The notes under the pieces: generated by a model
The model's input: the letters and a program-made list of their open reading frames with translations, nothing else
What the model was told of the DNA's origin: nothing
Database searches by the model: none
Translations under genes and position numbers: made by a program
Shown here: in pieces, positions 35,862 to 44,608 of the stretch
Layout: every line of letters begins with the position of its first letter
Numbering within the stretch: position 1 is the stretch's first letter
Source of the DNA: Alphaproteobacteria bacterium
Lineage (GTDB): Bacteria; Pseudomonadota; Alphaproteobacteria; UBA8366; GCA-2717185
Direction: 5' to 3'
DNA length: 62,368 nucleotides
NCBI GenBank assembly: GCA_040905865.1
Contig: JBBDQU010000004.1
Coordinates: forward strand, 1-62,368

Positions 35862-36476
35862 TCAATCTTCGGGCCGCAGCATTTCGAAGACCGTTTGGGT
35901 CGCGCTGTAATCCATGTAGCCGTGCCGGGCCAGCGGATGGTAGGCGGCGGTGTTGACCATCCCGTCCTCGATGATCCGGTCGTCGATATGGACGCCGACC
36001 ACCTCGCCGATGATCATCGTATTGCGCGATACCGGGTTGGAACTCGGCATGCTGATGCGGGTCAGGAACCGGCATTCCAGGCTCGCCGGCGCTTCCTTCA
36101 CGCGCGGCGCCTTCACATGCACGCAATCGGCGGGCGTCACGCCGGCCAGCGCGAATTCATCCACGCCGGGGTCGACATGCGCCGAGGATTTGTTCATCGC
36201 CTCGCGCAGCTCCCAACTGCACAGATTGACGACGAATTCGTTGCTTTCCTCGATATTGTTCAGCGTGTCTTTCGCGCCGCCCCTGGGCCGGGGACCGTTC
36301 GGCGCGAAGAACACCATCGGCGGGCTGTCCGCCACCGCGTTGAAATAGCTGAACGGCGCCAGGTTCAGCACGCCATTGCCGTCCATGGTGCTGACCCAGG
36401 CGATCGGGCGCGGCGCGACCAGCGCCTTGAACGGGTTGTGCCGCAGGTTATGCTTCTTGGGGTCATCGTAAAACAT
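35862..36476 (-). CDS. Flavin reductase family protein (FMN-binding split barrel)
   Basis: 204 residues. NPFKALVAPRPIAWVSTMDGNG, NLAPFSYFNAVADSPPMVFFAPN and NEFVVNLCSWELREAMN are the hallmarks of the flavin-reductase-like FMN-binding domain. Members reduce FMN for partner monooxygenases or act as flavin-dependent oxidoreductases; LLM and Baeyer-Villiger-type enzymes nearby are possible users. It lies 54 bases downstream of the carboxymuconolactone-decarboxylase-like gene on the same strand. Confidence 0.87.
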   Translation of the reverse strand: MFYDDPKKHNLRHNPFKALVAPRPIAWVSTMDGNGVLNLAPFSYFNAVADSPPMVFFAPNGPRPRGGAKDTLNNIEESNEFVVNLCSWELREAMNKSSAHVDPGVDEFALAGVTPADCVHVKAPRVKEAPASLECRFLTRISMPSSNPVSRNTMIIGEVVGVHIDDRIIEDGMVNTAAYHPLARHGYMDYSATQTVFEMLRPED

Positions 36477-36530
36477 GGCATGCTCCTGAATACAAAAATA
36501 CGCGTGCGCAGCATACAGCCCGCCGCGCCG

Positions 36531-37292
36531 TCAGCCCACTGCCTCGCTGAAGGCGACCAGCGCGTTCAGGGCGCGCGGAAAGCCGGTATAGGGCCCGGTC
36601 TGGATGATGGTTTCGATCACCTGCTGTTTCGTGACCCCCGCATTCATGGCTGCCTGGCCGAATTTTGCCACCTGCGGCAGGAAATCGATGGCGGTAAAGG
36701 CGGCGACGGCGCAGATTCCGCGCTGCCGGTGGTCGAGGTCCGGCCGCCCCCAGATATCCCCGTAGCCGTAGGCAATCGCCGTCGGATAGAGTTGCGAGGT
36801 CACCGGGTGGTCCGGCGCGGCGTAACCCTTCTGCGCCCGGTCGCCATGCAGCTTGTTCATTGTCTCGACGCCAAGGCCCATCAGCGCCTCCGCATCGAGA
36901 TTCGGCATTTCCGTTTCGGGCACCGTGACGCCGGCGGCCTCGAAGGCTTCCTTCGCCACGATCAGCGCATTCAGCATCGCCGGAAAGCCGTTATACAGCG
37001 CGCAATGCACGAAGACCTCCTGGATCGTCCGCGCAGGTACGCCGATGTTCAGCGCCCCGGAAATATAGCGCTTCAACTGCGGCAGCCGCTGCTGCGACAT
37101 CAGGGCGGCGAGCACCGCCAGCATCCGGTCTTCCAGCGCCAGGTGCGGGCGCGCCCAGACCGACCCGAACACCATTTCCTCGGTCAACTGCTCCAGCCCC
37201 GGCGCCAGCGTGCCGATATTGCTGGTACCGACAAATCCCAGTTTCTCGCGGATGGCGGCGCCCTTCTGCCGCAGTTCTTCCCGTGTGGTCAT
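36531..37292 (-). CDS. Carboxymuconolactone decarboxylase family protein, two CMD domains
   Basis: 253 residues from ATG at 37292, chosen because AAGGGA lies 7 bases upstream. Two CMD repeats are visible: one around LALEDRMLAVLAALMSQQRL with VPARTIQEVFVHCALYNGFPAMLNAL, one around LDHRQRGICAVAAFTAIDF with VTKQQVIETIIQTGPYTGFPRALNAL. The first has a single Cys (FVHC) and lacks the CxxC of AhpD-like peroxidases, so decarboxylase or another gamma-CMD role is more likely than peroxidase. Substrate unknown. Confidence 0.85.
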   Translation of the reverse strand: MTTREELRQKGAAIREKLGFVGTSNIGTLAPGLEQLTEEMVFGSVWARPHLALEDRMLAVLAALMSQQRLPQLKRYISGALNIGVPARTIQEVFVHCALYNGFPAMLNALIVAKEAFEAAGVTVPETEMPNLDAEALMGLGVETMNKLHGDRAQKGYAAPDHPVTSQLYPTAIAYGYGDIWGRPDLDHRQRGICAVAAFTAIDFLPQVAKFGQAAMNAGVTKQQVIETIIQTGPYTGFPRALNALVAFSEAVG

Positions 37293-37429
37293 GATTTTTC
37301 CCTTCGTTTCATGCGCGGATACGCGTCGGCGGCAATTCTGCACAGCCGCCGCCGCGACAGGCAAGCCGGCTTCGCATCCCGGATGGAATGGCGCATAATC
37401 AGCCCAGGTCGCAACAGGGAGGAATCGGC

Positions 37430-38191
37430 ATGGATCTCGGACTCAGGGGCAAAAAGGCGATTGTGACGGGCGGGACGCGGGGTATCGGCCGCGCCATCGC
37501 CGAAACACTGGCGGCGGAAGGCTGCGCCGTCGCCACCTGCGCCCGCGACGGCGCGGCGGTGGACAAAATTGTAAAGGCGCTGGCGGCGAAGGGCGTGAAG
37601 GCGACGGGCCGCGCCGTCGATGTGACCGACACCGAAGCCACCGCAAAATGGGTCGGGGATGCCGCCGCCGAACTGGGCGGGATCGATATCGTGATCGCCA
37701 ATGTGAGCGCGCTGGCCGGCGGCGCGGGGGAAGACGCCTGGCGCCGCATGATGGAAGTGGACATGCTGGGCACGGTCCGTGTCGCCGAAGCGGCGCTGCC
37801 CTGGCTGGAAAAATCGGACGCGGCTTCGTTCGTATCCATTTCCAGCACCGCGGCGCTGGAATCCTCGCAGGGTATCCGCGCCTACAGCGGCATGAAGGCC
37901 GCGATCATCGCCTATATGGCCAATGCCTCGAATGCCTGGGCCGAACTGGGCATCCGCGCCAATACGGTGTCGCCGGGCAATGTCTTTTTCGAGGGCGGCG
38001 TCTGGGACATCCGCAGGAAGGAAAGCCCGGAACTGTTCCAGGCCAGCCTGGAACACAACCCGCTGGGCCGCATGGCGACCCCGCAGGAAGTCGCCAACGC
38101 GGTCGTCTTTCTGGCCAGCCCGGCGGCCAGCTTCATCACCGGCGTCAACCTCGTGGTCGACGGCGCGATGACCCGGCGCATCCAGTACTGA
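37430..38191 (+). CDS. Short-chain dehydrogenase/reductase
   Basis: 253 residues from ATG at 37430, preceded by GGGAGGAATCGGC. The NAD(P) motif is VTGGTRGIG (12-20); the catalytic Ser lies in VSISSTA near 137, with Tyr152 and Lys156 (YSGMK). The NNAG motif is replaced by NVSA. It would oxidise or reduce a hydroxy/keto substrate. It is 7 bases upstream of a CoA-transferase gene and likely in its operon. Confidence 0.9.
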   Translation: MDLGLRGKKAIVTGGTRGIGRAIAETLAAEGCAVATCARDGAAVDKIVKALAAKGVKATGRAVDVTDTEATAKWVGDAAAELGGIDIVIANVSALAGGAGEDAWRRMMEVDMLGTVRVAEAALPWLEKSDAASFVSISSTAALESSQGIRAYSGMKAAIIAYMANASNAWAELGIRANTVSPGNVFFEGGVWDIRRKESPELFQASLEHNPLGRMATPQEVANAVVFLASPAASFITGVNLVVDGAMTRRIQY

Positions 38192-38198
38192 TCCGTGC

Positions 38199-39425
38199 AT
38201 GATCGACAAAACGGAACAACGACCCGGCGCGCTTTCCGGCGTCACCGTGCTGGATTTCACCCGCGTCCTTGCCGGCCCCTATTGCACCATGCAACTGGGT
38301 GACCTGGGCGCGGAAATCGTCAAGGTCGAGAATCCGAAAGGCGGCGATGACAGCCGCGCCTTCCGGCCGCCGGCCAAGGGCGATGAATCGAGCTATTTCC
38401 TGGCCATCAACCGCAACAAGAAAAGCATCGCCCTGAACATGGCTTCGCCGGAAGGCCGGCAGGTGGCGCGGGACCTTGCCGACCGCGCCGATGTGGTGGT
38501 GGAGAATTTCAGCGCCGGGATCATGCAGCGCTTCGGGCTGGACTACGACAGCCTGACGCCGACCAACCCCGGCGTGATCTATTGTTCGATTTCCGGTTAT
38601 GGCCGCGACGGGCCCTTCGCCGCGCGGGCGGGGTACGATCCGGTGATCCAGGCGGAAAGCGGGTTGATGGCGGTCACCGGCGATCCGGCGGGCGAACCGA
38701 TGCGGATGGGCGTGTCGCTGATCGACATCTTCGCCGGGATGTTTGCATCGCAGGCGATCCTCGGCGCGCTGTACAGCCGCAAGGTTTCGGGCAGGGGCCA
38801 GCGCATCGACGTGCCGCTGTTCGATTCCGCCAGCGCGGTAATGATCCCCTACGCCAGCGGCTACCTGACCGCCGGGGTGGACGCCACCCGATTTGGCAAT
38901 TCCTCGCCGGTGGCGCAGCCGGTCGGCACGTACAGCGCCGCCGACGGCCCCTTCATGCTGACAGTCGCCGGCGATGCCGTCTTCCGAAAGCTCTGCCTGA
39001 CAGTGCTGAAACGTCCCGACCTGCCGGGCAACCCCGAATTCGCCACCAATGAAGGGCGGGTCAACAACAAGGACCGGCTGAACGAAATACTGAACGGGCT
39101 GTTCGCCGGCGATGATCGCGGCAACTGGATCGCCGCCATGCGCGCCGCCGGCGTCCCGGCGGGACCGATCCGCACGATTGCCGAAGCCATGCAATCGGAA
39201 GAAATGACGACCAGCGGGCTGATCAGGCAGGCGCCGCATGCGAGCCTCGGCGCCGTGCCGGTCGTGGGATCGCCGATGCGGCTGGGCGGCACGCCGGTCC
39301 GCGACCCGGCGGGGGCGCCGGTGCTGGGCCAGCATTCGCGGGAGATATTGCGGGATATGCTGGGCTATGACGACGACCGGGTCGCCGCGCTGGCGGCGGC
39401 GGGCACGATCCTTCTATCCACTTAA
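38199..39425 (+). CDS. Family III CoA-transferase (CaiB/BaiF)
   Basis: 408 residues. GVTVLDFTRVLAGPYCTMQLGD begins the fold, SISGYGRDGP is near 130, and Asp176 in SLIDIFAG is the catalytic position. It would load a carboxylic acid with CoA. The short distance to the SDR gene suggests a shared pathway. The gene ends 3 bases from the convergent merR gene. Confidence 0.9.
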   Translation: MIDKTEQRPGALSGVTVLDFTRVLAGPYCTMQLGDLGAEIVKVENPKGGDDSRAFRPPAKGDESSYFLAINRNKKSIALNMASPEGRQVARDLADRADVVVENFSAGIMQRFGLDYDSLTPTNPGVIYCSISGYGRDGPFAARAGYDPVIQAESGLMAVTGDPAGEPMRMGVSLIDIFAGMFASQAILGALYSRKVSGRGQRIDVPLFDSASAVMIPYASGYLTAGVDATRFGNSSPVAQPVGTYSAADGPFMLTVAGDAVFRKLCLTVLKRPDLPGNPEFATNEGRVNNKDRLNEILNGLFAGDDRGNWIAAMRAAGVPAGPIRTIAEAMQSEEMTTSGLIRQAPHASLGAVPVVGSPMRLGGTPVRDPAGAPVLGQHSREILRDMLGYDDDRVAALAAAGTILLST

Positions 39426-39428
39426 TCT

Positions 39429-39818
39429 TCAGCCGGTGAAGAGCTCTTCCAGGGCCGGGCATGCGGTATGCCCTTTGCGGCATTCCGAAACCAGCGCTTC
39501 CAGCGCTGCCTCCAGTTGCCGCAGCGCTACTATCCGATTGCGCACATCCGCGATATGCCGTTCGGATATCGACCGAACCTCGTCGCACTGGTCGTCTGTT
39601 GCGTTCCGCAACGCCAATAATGCGCGCGCATCGGACAGGGAAAAACCCATGTCACGGCACCGTTTGACAAACACCAGAACCGAGACCCCGTTTTCCGTGT
39701 AGACCCGGCGACCCGTTGCGGTTCGGTCGGGGGCTGGCGTAACGCCTTCCCGCTCGTAATAGCGGATCGTTTCAATCTTGACTCCGCTGCGCCTGGATGC
39801 CTCGCCTATTGTCGCCAT
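39429..39818 (-). CDS. merR: MerR-family metal-responsive regulator
   Basis: 129 residues from ATG at 39818, with AGGAAC upstream; the longer frame overlaps the promoter. The HTH (MATIGEASRRSGVKIETIRYY) is standard. Cys78, Cys113 and Cys120 correspond in layout to the three Hg(II)-binding cysteines of Tn501 MerR (82, 117, 126), although the last pair is spaced closer. It would repress and, with Hg(II), activate the divergent merF promoter by untwisting its 19-bp spacer. Confidence 0.88.
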   Translation of the reverse strand: MATIGEASRRSGVKIETIRYYEREGVTPAPDRTATGRRVYTENGVSVLVFVKRCRDMGFSLSDARALLALRNATDDQCDEVRSISERHIADVRNRIVALRQLEAALEALVSECRKGHTACPALEELFTG

Positions 39819-39837
39819 CGCATCGTTCCTTTTTCGC

Positions 39838-39868
39838 TTGATCCTGTAGTCGCTACAGGAAGGATACT
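39838..39868 (+). promoter_or_regulatory. MerR-type promoter with 19-bp spacer and dyad operator
   Basis: TTGATC (39838-39843) and GATACT (39863-39868) are separated by 19 bases, the long spacing typical of MerR-controlled promoters. Between them lies a perfect 7-bp dyad, CCTGTAG / CTACAGG (39843-39849 and 39853-39859). Transcription would start about 39875, at or next to the merF ATG, so the mRNA may be leaderless. Confidence 0.8.
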
Positions 39869-39874
39869 GCATTC

Positions 39875-40081
39875 ATGACGAATAAATCACTCCTCCGCCT
39901 GGGCGTTATCGGCGCCATGGTCACGGCGCTGTGCTGTTTCACGCCGCTGCTGGTCATTGTCCTTGGCGCCGTGGGGCTGTCCTCGGTGCTGGGGATGCTG
40001 GATGCGGTCCTGCTGCCGCTGCTTGGAATATTCCTTTTCATTACCGGATATGCGCTATGGAAACGTCGCCGCGTGAGCTAA
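39875..40081 (+). CDS. merF: MerF-like mercury transport protein
   Basis: 68 residues with two hydrophobic helices (about 7-32 and 37-61) and a vicinal Cys pair, Cys20-Cys21, in ALCCFTPLL in helix 1, as in MerF and MerT. The second Cys pair of classical MerF is absent. It would carry Hg(II) across the inner membrane. No merA (mercuric reductase) or merP is adjacent, so the route of detoxification is unclear. Confidence 0.85.
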   Translation: MTNKSLLRLGVIGAMVTALCCFTPLLVIVLGAVGLSSVLGMLDAVLLPLLGIFLFITGYALWKRRRVS

Positions 40082-40281
40082 CCCTGCAATCGGATATCAC
40101 CTGCCCCGAATGCGGGCATACCGAAACGGAAACCATGCCGACCGATACGTGCCAGTGGTTCTATGACTGCAAGGGCTGCGCTACAGTACTCAAGCCAAAT
40201 CGGGGCGATTGTTGCGTGTTCTGTTCCTACGGCACGGTGCCCTGCCCACCGATCCAGGCCCGGAAAAATTGCGGCGGGTAA
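40057..40281 (+). CDS. GDCCVxC-domain small cysteine-rich protein
   Basis: 74 residues from ATG at 40057, overlapping merF by 25 bases. It contains GDCCVFCSYGTVPCPPIQ (50-67), the signature of GDCCVxC (seleno)proteins often found with mer genes, plus CPEC (16-19) and CKGC (38-41). Some homologues carry selenocysteine in this motif; this copy is all Cys. A soluble Hg(II)-binding role is inferred from the operon and the many thiols. Confidence 0.85.
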   Translation: METSPRELTLQSDITCPECGHTETETMPTDTCQWFYDCKGCATVLKPNRGDCCVFCSYGTVPCPPIQARKNCGG

Positions 40282-40439
40282 ATCTGGATGCGGGTCCCGG
40301 CAATGCCTGTAAAATGCCGATATCCGGTGCCACAAACCTTTTGTCGCCGCTTGCATGGCACGAATTCAATGGATAGCCTGAGTGCAGTCTGGCGGATCGC
40401 CGCCGTAAATTGCCTCCAAATATTTAAAAAGGACTGCAA

Positions 40440-42080
40440 ATGAGCGCCCTGCAGGAAGAACAGGCCAGCGAAAGGCCGGAAGACGACCTGGACTACGACG
40501 CCGTCATTGTCGGTGCGGGTATTTCCGGCCTGTACCAGCTGCATCTGCTGCGCCAGCTGGGCATGCGGGTGCGGGTGTTCGAGTCGGGCACCGGTGTCGG
40601 CGGCACCTGGTACTGGAACCGTTATCCCGGCGCACGGTTCGATTCCGAAAGCTATTCCTATGGCTATTCCTTTTCCCAGGAACTGCTGGATGAATGGGAC
40701 TGGACCGAGCATTTTTCGCCGCAGCCGGAAACCCTGCGCTATCTCAATTATGTCGCGGACAAGTTCGACCTGCGCCGCGACATACAGTTTTCCAGCCGCG
40801 TGACCGCCACCCATTACGACGACGCCACCAGCAGCTGGGACGTCATCCTGGAGGACGGCAGCCGCCACCGGACGCGGTTCCTGGTCATGGCGATCGGGCC
40901 GCTGTCGATGCCGACCATGCCGCGCGTCCCGGGGATCGAGGATTTCGAGGGGCCGTCCTTCCACACCGCGCGCTGGCCGCATGAACCCGTCAGTTTCGAA
41001 GGCAAGCGCGTCGCCGTCATCGGCACCGGCGCGACCGGGGTGCAGACCATTCAGGAAGTCGCCAAAACGGTCGGCCACCTGACCGTGTTCCAGCGCCGGC
41101 CCAACTGGTGCACGCCGCTGCACAACCGGCCCATCGACAAGGCCGAAATGCAGCGGATCCGAGAAGGATACCCGGAACTGTTCAGGCGCTGCCGGGAAAC
41201 CTTTGCCTGCTTCGTCCATACGATCGACCCGCGCGGCACCTTCGAGGTGACGCCGGAAGAACGCCGGGCCTTCTGGGAAAAACTCTACGCCTCGCCCGGC
41301 TTCGGCATCTGGCAGGGCAATTTCCGCGATATCCTGACCGACCGGGACGCGAACCGGGAACTGTCCGATTTCGTCGCCGAAAAGATCCGCGAACGGGTGA
41401 AGGACCCGAAGACGGCGGCAATGCTGATCCCCGACGATCACGGTTTCGGGACGCGGCGCGTGCCGCAGGAATCCGGCTACTACGAGGTCTATAACCAGCC
41501 CAATGTGGAACTGGTGAGCATCCTGGACACGCCCATCGAGCGCATTACGGCGAAGGGGCTGCGGACCAGCGAGAAGGATTACGAATTCGATCTCATCATC
41601 TACGCTACCGGTTTCGATGCGATCACCGGCAGCTTCGACCATATCGATATCAGGGGGAGCAACGGGTTGCCACTGAAGCGGAAATGGGCCGGCGGCCCGC
41701 AGACCTTTGTCGGTGTCATGGTGGAAAACTTCCCCAACATGTTCATGGTGATGGGGCCGCATACGGCGCTGGGTAATATCCCGCGCAGCATCGAATACAA
41801 TGTGGAATGGATCCAGCGCCTGATCCGCTTCATGCGCGAACGCGGACTGACCCGTGCGGATGCGACAGCCGAAGCGATGGCGGAATGGACCGGCTTCGTG
41901 CGGGAAAAGGCCGAGGGGCTGCTGTCCAACGAGATCGATTCCTGGATGACCGGCGTGAACCAGAATGTCGAGGGCAAGCAGACCCGCATCCTCGCCCGCT
42001 ACAGCGGCAGCGCCCCGGATTACCGCAAACGGTGCGACGCGGTGGCCGAAGGCGGCTTCAGGGAACTGACGCTGTCGTAA
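40440..42080 (+). CDS. Flavin-containing (Baeyer-Villiger-type) monooxygenase
   Basis: 546 residues. FAD motif GAGISG (25-30), NADPH motif GTGATG (195-200) and, before the second, FEGPSFHTARWP (169-180), which matches the BVMO fingerprint FxGxxxHxxxWP exactly. These enzymes insert oxygen next to a ketone using NADPH and FAD. AAAAAGGACTGCAA precedes the ATG. It stands alone between the mer-type operon and the convergent dehydrogenase. Confidence 0.92.
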   Translation: MSALQEEQASERPEDDLDYDAVIVGAGISGLYQLHLLRQLGMRVRVFESGTGVGGTWYWNRYPGARFDSESYSYGYSFSQELLDEWDWTEHFSPQPETLRYLNYVADKFDLRRDIQFSSRVTATHYDDATSSWDVILEDGSRHRTRFLVMAIGPLSMPTMPRVPGIEDFEGPSFHTARWPHEPVSFEGKRVAVIGTGATGVQTIQEVAKTVGHLTVFQRRPNWCTPLHNRPIDKAEMQRIREGYPELFRRCRETFACFVHTIDPRGTFEVTPEERRAFWEKLYASPGFGIWQGNFRDILTDRDANRELSDFVAEKIRERVKDPKTAAMLIPDDHGFGTRRVPQESGYYEVYNQPNVELVSILDTPIERITAKGLRTSEKDYEFDLIIYATGFDAITGSFDHIDIRGSNGLPLKRKWAGGPQTFVGVMVENFPNMFMVMGPHTALGNIPRSIEYNVEWIQRLIRFMRERGLTRADATAEAMAEWTGFVREKAEGLLSNEIDSWMTGVNQNVEGKQTRILARYSGSAPDYRKRCDAVAEGGFRELTLS

Positions 42081-42104
42081 TTCCGCGGCAACAGGCGCCG
42101 CCGT

Positions 42105-43040
42105 TCAGTAGCCCGATGCGGGGTCGATTTCCTGCAGCAGCGACTGGCCGGCTTCGACCCGTTTGATGTTTTCGGCGATCCCGGCCACCAGCAGGGCGAC
42201 GGTTGGCCGCCGCGCCACATGCGGCATGACCGTAACCTTCGGATGCGCCCATAACGGGCTTTCCGGCGGCAGCGGTTCCGGGTGATGCGCGTCCAGCGCG
42301 GCATAGGACAACTGCCCGGAATCCAGCGCAGCGATCAGGTCTTCCGTGACCACATGCCTGCCGCGGCCGACATTCACCAGCATCGCGCCCTTCGGCATCA
42401 TCGCGAAGGTGCGGGCGCAGAAGATGCCTTCGGTTTCCCTTGTCAGCGGCAGCAGGCAGACCGCGATATCGGTTTCGCTGAGGAAGGCCGCAAGCTGGTC
42501 CTTGCCGTGGAAAATCGGCACTTCTTCCTTTTCCCGCGGGCTGCGGACCCAGGCCTTCACGTCGAATTCCAGCGATTTCAGCACCAGCGCCGGCGCCTTG
42601 GCCATCATGCCATAGCCCAGGAACCCGATGCGCCGCTGTTCCGGCCGGACAATCGGCACCCGGTACCATTCCTTCTCGGCCTGGGCCTGCTGGTAGCGGG
42701 GCATGTCGCGGTGCAGCCGCAGCACATGCATGACGACATATTCGGTCATCATCGGGTCGCCGCGCGACGGCTCCACCTTGCCGAGCGGCACCTTGGGGAT
42801 TCTCGGATGGTTGATGAAGTCGTCCACGCCGGCGGAGCGGGAGAACATCGCCTTCAGATTGGGCAGGTCCGGCAGGACGCCAAAATCGGGCCGCATGAAG
42901 GCAAGATACTCGATATCTGCCGGATCGCCGATATCGGGCCATATCCGGACCTCCATTCCGGGCATCTGCCGGGCGATAGTGTCAATCCACTCCGCCGCGT
43001 TGCCGATCATCCTGTCCAGATTGACGATAAGTAACGCCAT
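42105..43040 (-). CDS. D-2-hydroxyacid dehydrogenase, GhrA-like
   Basis: 311 residues from ATG at 43040. RIGFLGYGMMAKAPALVLKSL is the NAD(P) site, NVGRGRHVV and LDAHHPEPLPPESPLWAHP and VMPHVARRP are typical of GhrA-type glyoxylate/hydroxypyruvate reductases, the last carrying the catalytic His. It reduces 2-oxoacids such as glyoxylate to D-hydroxyacids. Substrate range is inferred from family only. Confidence 0.88.
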   Translation of the reverse strand: MALLIVNLDRMIGNAAEWIDTIARQMPGMEVRIWPDIGDPADIEYLAFMRPDFGVLPDLPNLKAMFSRSAGVDDFINHPRIPKVPLGKVEPSRGDPMMTEYVVMHVLRLHRDMPRYQQAQAEKEWYRVPIVRPEQRRIGFLGYGMMAKAPALVLKSLEFDVKAWVRSPREKEEVPIFHGKDQLAAFLSETDIAVCLLPLTRETEGIFCARTFAMMPKGAMLVNVGRGRHVVTEDLIAALDSGQLSYAALDAHHPEPLPPESPLWAHPKVTVMPHVARRPTVALLVAGIAENIKRVEAGQSLLQEIDPASGY

Positions 43041-43165
43041 GCCATCCCCCAAAGATTTGATACCGCCATCCGCCGACGTTACGCGTGCGGACCGGGCGTG
43101 TCAGTCAGATTATGGCAGGCCGCCTTGAATCCTGTAATGGAAACCAGAATCGAGCTGACGGCGCG

Positions 43166-43567
43166 TTATTGCCCAAGCGCGGCAATTCCCGCGACGGCGC
43201 AATCCTCGTCCTCCTGCGCGGTGCCGCCGCCGACGCCGCAGGCGCCGATGACCCTTCCGTCGCGGAAGACCGGCATCGCCCCCTGACCGAAGATCATGTG
43301 ATCGCCTTCCGCCACGCGGATGCCGATCAGGGTCGGATGACCGGCGCGTTCCTGCAACTCGGCGCTTGAGCGGCCGAAGGCGGCGGAAGCGATGGCCTTG
43401 CCCTGGCTGCCATACATCCCCGCCCAGGTGGTGTTATCCATGCGCTGGAAGACGATCAGCCGCCCGCCGCTGTCCACCACGGCGACATTGATGCCGATGC
43501 CCAGTGCTTCGGCCTTCGCGATTGCCGCATCGGCGATCCGGTTGGCTTCCTTGCGTGTCAGTGACAT
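43166..43567 (-). CDS. GlcG/HbpS-family heme-binding-like protein
   Basis: 133 residues covering the whole PF03928 domain: LGIGINVAVVDSGGRLIVFQRMDNT, SQGKAIASAAFGRSSAEL and MIFGQGAMPVFRDGRVIGACGVGGG. No signal peptide, so it is the cytoplasmic type. Members bind heme or cobalamin, or accompany glycolate and diol catabolism; the exact role is unknown. It is 32 bases downstream of the PhyH gene on the same strand. Confidence 0.85.
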   Translation of the reverse strand: MSLTRKEANRIADAAIAKAEALGIGINVAVVDSGGRLIVFQRMDNTTWAGMYGSQGKAIASAAFGRSSAELQERAGHPTLIGIRVAEGDHMIFGQGAMPVFRDGRVIGACGVGGGTAQEDEDCAVAGIAALGQ

Positions 43568-43599
43568 GGCGTCCTCTCCCTCGTTGCGCTTTTCCCGTG

Positions 43600-44451
43600 T
43601 CAGCTGCGGACGCGGCCTTCCTCGTGCCAGGCGATCTGTTCCGCATAGCCGGTATTGTAGCTTTCGATGCTCTTGTCGTATTCGGCCTGGTTCGCGGCCG
43701 CATCCGCGCCGGGATGCGGCTCCAGCTCGAAATTCCCATAGCGGTCCGCGCCCCGCACCAGCATCGCGCGCTGCCGCGTCGTGCCGATATGCCGGGTGCT
43801 GGCGGGAATATAGCTGATGCCGTAGCCGATGCGCCGGTCATCCGATTCGTTCGGCGGGGAACTGTGGATACACAGCGTGTGATGCAGCGAGAATTCGCCG
43901 GCATTCAGCATGCCGCGCACGCCGGATTCGCGGTCGAAATCCTCGACGATGGTCTGGCCGCCGCCATTCATGCTGTTCGGGTCGGCCTTCGCCTTGTGGT
44001 GATACAGCCGCGGCGCGCCGTTTTCCGGAATGAAGGTCATGCAGCCCGATACCGCCGAGGCTTCGCTCAGCGCCACCCAGGCGGTGACGTGGTCATGCGG
44101 GCGCAGGCCGAAATAGGTCGCGTCCTGGTGCCACAGGGTGACCGCCGGGGTCTTCGGTTCCTTGATGAAAAACGTGCTCGTCCAGACCAGGATGTCCGGG
44201 CCGATCAGGGCTTGCACCGCATCCAGGATCGCGGGATGGGTGACGATGCCATGCGCCCAGGGCAACTTCACATGCAGCTTGTAGCGGGCGGCGCGGCCAA
44301 GTTCAGTCAGCTTGCCGCCCATGGCGGCCTCGTAGGCTTCCAGGTCCGCCCGTGCCCGGCGCGCGTGTTCCGCACCGATACCGGCCACGGGAAAATAAAA
44401 ACCGTCATGACGGTATCCCGCAACCTGTTCCGCCGTCAGTACGCTGGTCAT
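43600..44451 (-). CDS. Phytanoyl-CoA dioxygenase (PhyH) family protein
   Basis: 283 residues from ATG at 44451, which has GGGAGGCAATCC upstream. The Fe(II) ligands are visible as HQD in LWHQDATYFG and a distal His in the LHHTLCIHSSPPNES stretch; RIGYGISYIP supplies the 2-oxoglutarate Arg. Such enzymes hydroxylate acyl-CoAs or other metabolites with O2 and 2-oxoglutarate. Diverges from an LLM oxidoreductase gene 157 bases away. Confidence 0.9.
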   Translation of the reverse strand: MTSVLTAEQVAGYRHDGFYFPVAGIGAEHARRARADLEAYEAAMGGKLTELGRAARYKLHVKLPWAHGIVTHPAILDAVQALIGPDILVWTSTFFIKEPKTPAVTLWHQDATYFGLRPHDHVTAWVALSEASAVSGCMTFIPENGAPRLYHHKAKADPNSMNGGGQTIVEDFDRESGVRGMLNAGEFSLHHTLCIHSSPPNESDDRRIGYGISYIPASTRHIGTTRQRAMLVRGADRYGNFELEPHPGADAAANQAEYDKSIESYNTGYAEQIAWHEEGRVRS

Positions 44452-44608
44452 GGATTGCCTCCCGACGCTGTCGTCCGATAGGCCAAGTATCGGCGAGGCC
44501 GGCGCGTCGACGCAAGCCCCGCGCTGGGCGGCGCGGGCGAAGGCGTTTAACATGGCCACCGGAATGAGCGTCCGCGCGATGACGGGCGGCGTAATCGAGG
44601 AGAAAATA

